From Prevotellaceae bacterium (GTDB taxonomy: Bacteria > Bacteroidota > Bacteroidia > Bacteroidales > Bacteroidaceae), in the NCBI GenBank assembly GCA_030523505.1, contig JAUNIK010000134.1:1-7342 (forward strand): DNA of 7,342 bases. Reading direction: 5' to 3'. The notes under the pieces were generated by a model. The model was not told the origin of the DNA, searched no databases, and worked only from the letters and a program-made list of their open reading frames with translations. This document shows, in pieces, positions 1 through 7,342 of this stretch. Both the position numbers and the translations under genes were made by a program. The stretch's first letter is position 1. Every line of letters begins with the position of its first letter.

Positions 1-967
1 AGTAGCCCTGGTCAAGAACAAGACGCTGATAGAATGGTTCGTTGTTGAGATAGGTCTTGTTGCCCTCGCAGTGAATCTTACGCATACCAACATAAGAGTT
101 CACCTGGTCGATGACCTTACCCTGTGCATCCTTAACCTCATAAGTAAGGTCGTAGAGGAATGGAGACTCAGGACTCCAGAGTTTTGGAGCCTTCACAGGA
201 AGAACAACAGTTGAATTGTTTGTAGCCTTGACAGTCTTTGTAGCCACTACCTTCTTACCGTCCTTCATAGTAACGGTGAGGGTTGCACCAGCCTGACTAT
301 AGAAATGAGGATGAACGATGACCTGGTTCTGGTCGATATCGGTGATGACCTGAGCACGCTCGAGGGCGTTCTTCTCTACTGGTTCCATCCATACTGTCTG
401 CCAGATACCTGTACAGCGTGTGTACATACACTCAAACTGGGTGTGGCGCACATTCTGCTTACCAGCAGGCTGGAGACAAGTACGAGTGTCGCTGTAAGCA
501 TGAACAACGAGCGAATGCGACTTGCCGTCAGCAAGGAACTTCGTTACATCGACTGCAAAACTTGTGCTACCACCGAAATGGCGACCAGCAAGACGACCAT
601 CGATATAGATTTCAGAGTTGTAGTAAACAGCACCGAAATTCAGTTTGATGTTCTTACCAGCCCAAGCGGCAGGCATCTGGATATCACGCTGATACCAGAT
701 ATTGTTGATAAAATCGGTGTACTCAACACCAGAGAGTTTACTCTCAGGGCAGAATGGAACAGTGATCTTTCCATCGAAACCCTTCGACTCATAGAGACGC
801 TTCTCAACACCTTCGCCTACGAAATCGAAGCGATAAGTCCACTCACCATTGAGGTTAACCCAATCCTGACGCTCAAACTGAGGACGAGGATACTCTGCAC
901 GAGGCTGCTGAGCCCATGCACTTGCTGCCATCACGAGGGCATACAAGCATAGTAATACTTTCTTCAT
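1..967 (-). CDS. Secreted glycoside hydrolase family 2 enzyme, N-terminal part (3' end outside window)
   Basis: This frame opens at an ATG (965-967) and reads 322 codons without a stop to the left edge. Residues 1-19 form a signal peptide (MKKVLLCLYALVMAASAWA, cut before QQ). Residues about 25-198 read as the GH2 sugar-binding beta-sandwich, with 'DWVNLNGEW', 'NNIWYQRD', 'YYNSEIYIDG' and 'YTRCTGIWQTVWMEP' (residues 182-196). Residues about 200-297 are the Ig-like domain, with 'LWSPESPFLYDL'. From about residue 298 the TIM barrel begins ('YLNNEPFYQRLVLDQGY'). The catalytic glutamates lie beyond the edge, so activity cannot be confirmed. The wording resembles a broad Bacteroidetes GH2 clade often labelled beta-galactosidase or beta-glucuronidase; it is not LacZ type. 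The substrate is unknown. The gene starts 30 bases after the lipoprotein gene, so the two are probably co-transcribed. The export signal has no lipobox at the cut site, which suggests the periplasm. An antisense open frame at 305-952 is a shadow of this gene. Confidence 0.9.
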   Translation of the reverse strand, partial: MKKVLLCLYALVMAASAWAQQPRAEYPRPQFERQDWVNLNGEWTYRFDFVGEGVEKRLYESKGFDGKITVPFCPESKLSGVEYTDFINNIWYQRDIQMPAAWAGKNIKLNFGAVYYNSEIYIDGRLAGRHFGGSTSFAVDVTKFLADGKSHSLVVHAYSDTRTCLQPAGKQNVRHTQFECMYTRCTGIWQTVWMEPVEKNALERAQVITDIDQNQVIVHPHFYSQAGATLTVTMKDGKKVVATKTVKATNNSTVVLPVKAPKLWSPESPFLYDLTYEVKDAQGKVIDQVNSYVGMRKIHCEGNKTYLNNEPFYQRLVLDQGY

Positions 968-997
968 TTTAGTTTTAATTGGTTTATTTGGTTAATA

Positions 998-1897
998 TTA
1001 ATATACATATTCAATTTCACCCTTCCACTCACCATCGCCAGATAAGCTGAAACCTGTACCCTGCGCTGATGAGCTGCCGTCGAAGAACGATGTAGAACAG
1101 CTAGTGACTTTGCACATTTCAACAGGAACATTATCAAGCTTTCTCGCTGCATACTCATTGCCCGATGCATCAAGTGCAGTAACGGTCATATTCAAGTTGC
1201 CTGTGACATCATGCGGAAAAGTGTACACTTCGAACACCTGTCCGGCTGCATGATCCATCACTTCGCGGATTTCTGTCTGGCGACTATTGACACAGCCGAA
1301 TCCAGAGTCAGCATCCAACGTAGAACTTCCACCTGTGTAATAGAACTGCATTTTAGCAACGTCATCCGGTATAGCATCTTCGACTATGAAGCGAAACATT
1401 GCCACTACACGCTGCAGTTCAACATTGAACGACTGATCCTCGCTGACGGTGATGTCAGATGTGTAGGCGAACGTGTCTGTTACCTTATTATTAGGGAATG
1501 TTATCTTATCAGGCGTTGATATCGTAGCATTACCACTACAACTATGCACCAAAGCGACAACATGATAATCGCCGGCAGGGAGTACCATTTTGACCGTGCC
1601 GAAATCTTCGTCAGAATTCTTTTGATTCACGGTTTTCACCTTCTCTCCGTCTTTGAAAACAGCGAAATTAACCACCGTCCCCAACTCACCGGCAGACTGT
1701 TGCACTTTGTTGAGCCTTGCAGGCGACTTTCCTTCATTACCATTTACATCGTCGAAATCTGTTATTGCATACCGGTTCAACGTGAATGTCAGCTCTATCC
1801 CTTCATCACCCTTTTCGAGATATTCGCTAAGATCCACCTTCTCACAACTTGCAAAGAGCAATACAAGCACAGAGATTGTCGTAACCAGTTTAGACAT
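998..1897 (-). CDS. FimB/Mfa2-family-like surface lipoprotein
   Basis: This is a complete gene of 299 codons (ATG 1895-1897, TAA 998-1000). Residues 1-18 are a lipoprotein signal ending in 'LLFASC', so Cys18 would be lipidated and the protein anchored in the outer membrane. The body is beta-rich. Features seen include 'VVNFAVFKDGEKVKTVNQ' (residues 75-92), 'MVLPAGDYHVVALVH' (104-118), 'VELQRVVAMFRFIVED' (159-174) and 'FYYTGGSSTLDADSGFG' (185-201). The order of a 'voice' strand, an 'LPAGxY' turn and an 'R-VA-F' strand fits FimB/Mfa2 fimbrial anchor or associated proteins of Bacteroidales (Pfam Mfa2 type), which sit at the base of fimbriae and regulate their length. No fimbrillin gene is in view; the next gene is a GH2 hydrolase, so a role in glycan or surface contact is equally possible. 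The family call is from memory of sequence style. It is first in a two-gene unit behind the promoter at 1940-1947, with a leader of roughly 35 bases. Confidence 0.72.
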   Translation of the reverse strand: MSKLVTTISVLVLLFASCEKVDLSEYLEKGDEGIELTFTLNRYAITDFDDVNGNEGKSPARLNKVQQSAGELGTVVNFAVFKDGEKVKTVNQKNSDEDFGTVKMVLPAGDYHVVALVHSCSGNATISTPDKITFPNNKVTDTFAYTSDITVSEDQSFNVELQRVVAMFRFIVEDAIPDDVAKMQFYYTGGSSTLDADSGFGCVNSRQTEIREVMDHAAGQVFEVYTFPHDVTGNLNMTVTALDASGNEYAARKLDNVPVEMCKVTSCSTSFFDGSSSAQGTGFSLSGDGEWKGEIEYVY

Positions 1898-1939
1898 TTA
1901 ATAGGTTTCGTTTTATGATGTATTAATGATTGTTTAGTG

Positions 1940-1974
1940 CAAAGTTATAAAAAATAAACTGTTTTCCCATCAAC
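1940..1974 (-). promoter_or_regulatory. Bacteroidetes-type promoter for the lipoprotein-GH2 unit
   Basis: Read on the minus strand, 1947-1940 is TAACTTTG, a full match to the Bacteroidetes -7 element TAnnTTTG, set in an A/T-rich stretch and followed by CAC. The best upstream candidate for the -33 element is GTTG at 1974-1971, but the 23-base spacer is longer than the usual 19-21, so this half is weak. The start of transcription would fall near 1932-1936, giving a leader of about 35-40 bases before the ATG at 1897. It lies downstream of the terminator at 2044-2082, which fits an independent transcription unit. Confidence 0.75.
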
Positions 1975-1995
1975 ACAGCCAATAATATTTCGCAT

Positions 1996-2046
1996 TTTTT
2001 CACTTTACTTTGTGCAAGGGTAAAAACGTCCACAATTCTGCACAAA
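1996..2046. promoter_or_regulatory. Dyad sequences upstream of the promoter, possible regulator site
   Basis: Two overlapping symmetries lie about 50-105 bases upstream of the -7 element. One is a perfect 8-base inverted repeat, TTTGTGCA (2009-2016) and TGCACAAA (2039-2046), with a 22-base spacer. The other is an imperfect dyad of 13-base arms with 9 matches, TTTTTCACTTTAC (1996-2008) against GCAAGGGTAAAAA (2014-2026). This is where an activator would be expected to bind. The right arm of the first repeat overlaps the T-tract of the neighbouring terminator, so part of the symmetry may be chance. No regulator is identified. Confidence 0.3.
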
Positions 2047-2082
2047 AAAACGGTAGCAGCCACTTCACGCAACTGCCACCGT
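2044..2082 (-). terminator. Intrinsic terminator after the LacZ-type GH2 gene
   Basis: On the minus strand, ACGGTGGCAG (2082-2073) pairs with CTGCTACCGT (2059-2050) through ten pairs including one G-U wobble, around a 13-base loop. The 3' side runs directly into a T tract (A-tract 2044-2050 on the plus strand). It begins about 52 bases past the stop codon of the upstream GH2 gene and ends that transcription unit before the lipoprotein promoter. Confidence 0.88.
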
Positions 2083-2095
2083 CAAAATTACTTAA

Positions 2096-2131
2096 GGTCC
2101 TCCCCTTATGAAGGGGGAGTTGGAGGGGGCT
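2096..2131. repeat. G/C-rich intergenic element, probably a dispersed repeat
   Basis: Immediately past the stop of the LacZ-type gene is a strand-biased block, C/T-rich then A/G-rich, that stands out from the A/T-rich surroundings. CTCCCC (2100-2105) can pair with GGGGAG (2114-2119), or CCCCTT (2102-2107) with AAGGGG (2111-2116), giving a small hairpin. A second G-rich run (GGAGGGGG, 2122-2129) follows. The wording ('CCTCCCCTTATGAAGGGGG') resembles short repeats recalled from intergenic regions of Prevotella and other Bacteroidetes. Only one copy is in the window, so its status as a repeat is inference. It might stabilise the mRNA 3' end or be a miniature mobile element. Confidence 0.5.
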
Positions 2132-2134
2132 CAA

Positions 2135-5740
<3,606 letters not shown>

Positions 5741-5744
5741 TTAG

Positions 5745-6938
5745 TTACTTGATGATGAATTTCTTTCCATTGACAACATAGATACCAGGAGCGAGGCCGT
5801 CAATATCATCAGAAGAGGTTGAGACCATCTGACCATTGGTATTATAGACTGGATTGACAAGTGAAACGGTATTGCTCAGTTCGATGATACCAGTCTCTTC
5901 GTCCTCCACGAACTCGCCTTCGATCTTTGCCTGTCCGTCAATTGCAAAGAAGTAAGCACGGAAACCAGAAATGTAGGTTGGGTTGGAATAATGTGTGAAC
6001 ATGCCCTTTCCACTATATGTCCATGCCTCTGATGGAAGGTCGGTGGTGCGGCACAATACAGGACGGAAGGCGAAACTGCCCTTAACGACATCAATCGGCT
6101 CGTCAGTGAAGGTTGAAGTCTCAACTTTCATGATTTCATAATATTCGCCCTCATGCTCTTTTGTTGGAATGACAACATACGGCTTACCTGCGTCAATCCT
6201 TGTTGAGAAGGTGTAATACAGTTTCGAACCGACATTGCGCAAGTACTGATACACAACGGTTTCTTCGCCGAAAGTGGCTTCTATCTGCTCAGCCGACATG
6301 CTGAATGGTGCAGAGAAGACATTTCGTTTGTTGAGTGCCATTGGTGCTCGATACAGTTTCACAGTGACCTTCTCTGGCATTCCCTCAGGCAAAACGACCT
6401 CTGTGGCATCCTCGTGGAACTCCACAACAGGCTCGCCATAGTCATCTGGGATGTTTGGATCATTGATGAGTTCACCATCGGTGAAAATCCACTGACCGTT
6501 GGCAAGCATTGTCATCGTTGATGTCTTGTCCAGATTGAATGTGGCATTGCTGTAATAGACATAGGAGAAGGCGTTTGTTTCGTCTTCAAGGCATGACATA
6601 GCGTAAATCTGCCTGTCGGCATTAAGTTTGCGGAAACTCCAACGGTTGTAAACACCAGGCTCGGGATAGAAAGCTGGTGCACCAAAAGAGGTTGACAGGA
6701 TGCCTACACCCGATAAAAGCTGATAGGTTCCATCATCGACAGACTGTACAAGTGTGAATTCTGTACCTTCGTCGGATAGTGAGAAAGTACCATCACTATT
6801 GGCTGTCAGATATAGCCTCTGACCTAAATTGTACAGCTTGTAACTCTCTCCATTTACTGGTGTAACTCCTACAACACCAGCCATGGCGACTTGAACTACT
6901 GAGATCAAGAGCCATGCAAATAATAATCTTAGTCTCAT
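5745..6938 (-). CDS. Secreted non-catalytic protein with sorting-like C-terminal tail
   Basis: I do not recognise a named function. The 397-codon gene (ATG 6936-6938, TAA 5745-5747) starts with a signal peptide (residues 1-20, ending 'VQVAMA'). Residues about 24-153 form a beta-rich domain with 'GESYKLYNLGQRLYLTANSD', 'TEFTLVQSVDDGTYQLL' and 'RWSFRKL', a pattern like ricin-type or other beta-trefoil carbohydrate-binding modules; this is a resemblance only. After an acidic, proline-containing linker (about 155-188) comes a second region with 'FSAPFSMSAEQIEATFG' (208-224), 'IDAGKPYVVIPT' (248-259) and 'SGFRAYFFAIDG' (324-335), wording common in secreted Prevotella proteins. Residues 364-397 ('VYNTNGQ' to 'GIYVVNGKKFIIK') resemble the short C-terminal domain used for type IX secretion or its degenerate Prevotella form. 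It is directly upstream of the LacZ-type enzyme with a 22-base gap, so the two are probably co-transcribed and the protein may bind the same glycan or display at the surface. Confidence 0.85.
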   Translation of the reverse strand: MRLRLLFAWLLISVVQVAMAGVVGVTPVNGESYKLYNLGQRLYLTANSDGTFSLSDEGTEFTLVQSVDDGTYQLLSGVGILSTSFGAPAFYPEPGVYNRWSFRKLNADRQIYAMSCLEDETNAFSYVYYSNATFNLDKTSTMTMLANGQWIFTDGELINDPNIPDDYGEPVVEFHEDATEVVLPEGMPEKVTVKLYRAPMALNKRNVFSAPFSMSAEQIEATFGEETVVYQYLRNVGSKLYYTFSTRIDAGKPYVVIPTKEHEGEYYEIMKVETSTFTDEPIDVVKGSFAFRPVLCRTTDLPSEAWTYSGKGMFTHYSNPTYISGFRAYFFAIDGQAKIEGEFVEDEETGIIELSNTVSLVNPVYNTNGQMVSTSSDDIDGLAPGIYVVNGKKFIIK

Positions 6939-6972
6939 AATTGTTAATAATAAAAGTATTTTAATATGTAGT

Positions 6973-7005
6973 GAAAGCTATCAAACAATGGCTGTTTCTA
7001 CCAAC
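6973..7005 (-). promoter_or_regulatory. Candidate promoter for the secreted protein and LacZ-type GH2 genes
   Basis: On the minus strand 6980-6973 reads TAGCTTTC, which matches seven of eight positions of the TAnnTTTG -7 element (last base C instead of G). GTTG at 7005-7002 is a partial -33 element at a 21-base spacing, within the usual range. The leader to the ATG at 6938 would be about 30 bases. The layout resembles the promoter at 1940-1947, but the match is weaker. Confidence 0.45.
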
Positions 7006-7064
7006 AACCCAAAAGCAACTTTTATTATTGTTGCCTTAACATACATCTTAGTTATTTTCTCCTT

Positions 7065-7114
7065 AAAAAGGGTTATGTAAACACCCGCCACCTGTTATGC
7101 GATCAGGTGTTTAC
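7065..7114 (-). terminator. Strong hairpin after the right-edge gene, probable terminator
   Basis: GTAAACACC (7077-7085 on the plus strand) and GGTGTTTAC (7106-7114) form a perfect 9-base inverted repeat around a 20-base loop. A competing pairing joins CACCTG (7089-7094) with CAGGTG (7104-7109) around a 9-base loop, which could extend through GTAAA/TTTAC with a seven-base bulge. On the minus strand the stem is followed, after seven bases, by a run of five T. It sits about 26 bases past the stop of the right-edge gene. The gap before the T run makes it a non-ideal intrinsic terminator. Confidence 0.5.
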
Positions 7115-7139
7115 TCACCCATAATATTCTGTTTTTCAA

Positions 7140-7342
7140 TTAGTCCCAGCCGTTCCACTCCTTGGCATCACCGCCCCAGTTGTCGGTTCCGCCACCAGGA
7201 TTGCCAGGTGTGATACCGATAATCTCGGTATTGCCTGAATCGGTATCATGGATTGAAGCCTTGTTGAGAACTTCGCCCTCGAGCTGCATGTAACGGCCGC
7301 TTTCGAGGAGAACGAATTCTGTTGTTGGCTTAATATATGTCT
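7140..7342 (-). CDS. C-terminal 66 codons of an unrecognised protein
   Basis: The frame enters from the right edge and ends at TAA (7140-7142). The visible part reads 'TYIKPTTEFVLLESGRYMQL' and then 'EGEVLNKASIHDTDSGNTEI', followed by a flexible 'TPGNPGGG' linker and a tail rich in Trp, Gly and Asp ('DNWGGDAKEWNGWD'). Aromatic/acidic tails of this kind occur at the ends of some secreted Bacteroidetes surface proteins, but no family can be assigned from so short a piece. It lies 201 bases upstream of the next gene, with a hairpin between, so it may be a separate unit. Confidence 0.75.
   Translation of the reverse strand, partial: TYIKPTTEFVLLESGRYMQLEGEVLNKASIHDTDSGNTEIIGITPGNPGGGTDNWGGDAKEWNGWD

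Noticed and set aside
305..952. Plus-strand open frame of 215 codons
   Set aside because: It lies fully inside the minus-strand GH2 gene, whose translation shows a signal peptide and GH2 motifs; the plus-strand product has no recognisable features.
1211..1918. Plus-strand open frames opposite the lipoprotein gene
   Set aside because: They are antisense to a well-formed lipoprotein with lipobox and family motifs, have Cys/His/Arg-rich composition typical of shadows, and lack a promoter.
2007..2016. TTACTTTG-like word on the plus strand as a promoter
   Set aside because: It misses one base of TAnnTTTG and points toward no plus-strand gene.
2096..2131. Reading this block as the main terminator of the GH2 gene
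   Set aside because: No T run follows the short stem on the minus strand, while a much better terminator lies at 2044-2082.

Overview
The window looks like a piece of a Bacteroidales chromosome, most likely a Prevotella-type (Prevotellaceae) gut, rumen or oral bacterium. The signs are moderate GC content with A/T-rich gaps, no Shine-Dalgarno sites before most starts, a promoter element of the Bacteroidetes TAnnTTTG kind, a FimB/Mfa2-type lipoprotein, large secreted family 2 glycoside hydrolases, and a short C-terminal tail of the 'VYNTNGQ...GIYVVNGKKFIIK' type. The genus is inferred from style and was not verified. All five genes lie on the minus strand, so transcription runs from high to low coordinates and the layout below is given in that direction.

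At the right edge (7342 to 7140) is the last 66 codons of an unrecognised protein with a Gly/Trp/Asp-rich end. A 201-base gap follows, holding a strong hairpin, a doubtful 21-codon open frame and a candidate promoter. Next come two tightly linked genes separated by 22 bases. The first encodes a 397-residue secreted protein with a sorting-like C-terminal tail. The second encodes a 1195-residue secreted LacZ-type GH2 enzyme. Just after that gene come a G/C-rich repeat-like element and a clear intrinsic terminator.

After the terminator is a second transcription unit. It starts at a good Bacteroidetes promoter (TAACTTTG) with dyad sequences upstream. It encodes a 299-residue FimB/Mfa2-like lipoprotein and, 30 bases later, a second secreted GH2 enzyme of a different, non-LacZ subfamily. 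That last gene runs off the left edge before its catalytic domain, so only its first 322 codons are present.

The content fits a locus for surface or periplasmic glycan breakdown. The two GH2 enzymes would clip terminal sugars, and the two non-catalytic surface proteins may bind glycan or cell surface. No SusC/SusD pair, regulator or transporter is in view, so calling it a complete polysaccharide utilisation locus would go beyond the evidence. The most interesting points are the LacZ-like enzyme's altered -1 subsite (His357 equivalent replaced by Gln, diverged Asn102 loop, Trp999 equivalent replaced by Tyr), its extra N-terminal domain of about 145 residues, and its co-transcribed partner of similar N-terminal style. 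No clearly new system can be demonstrated from this window.
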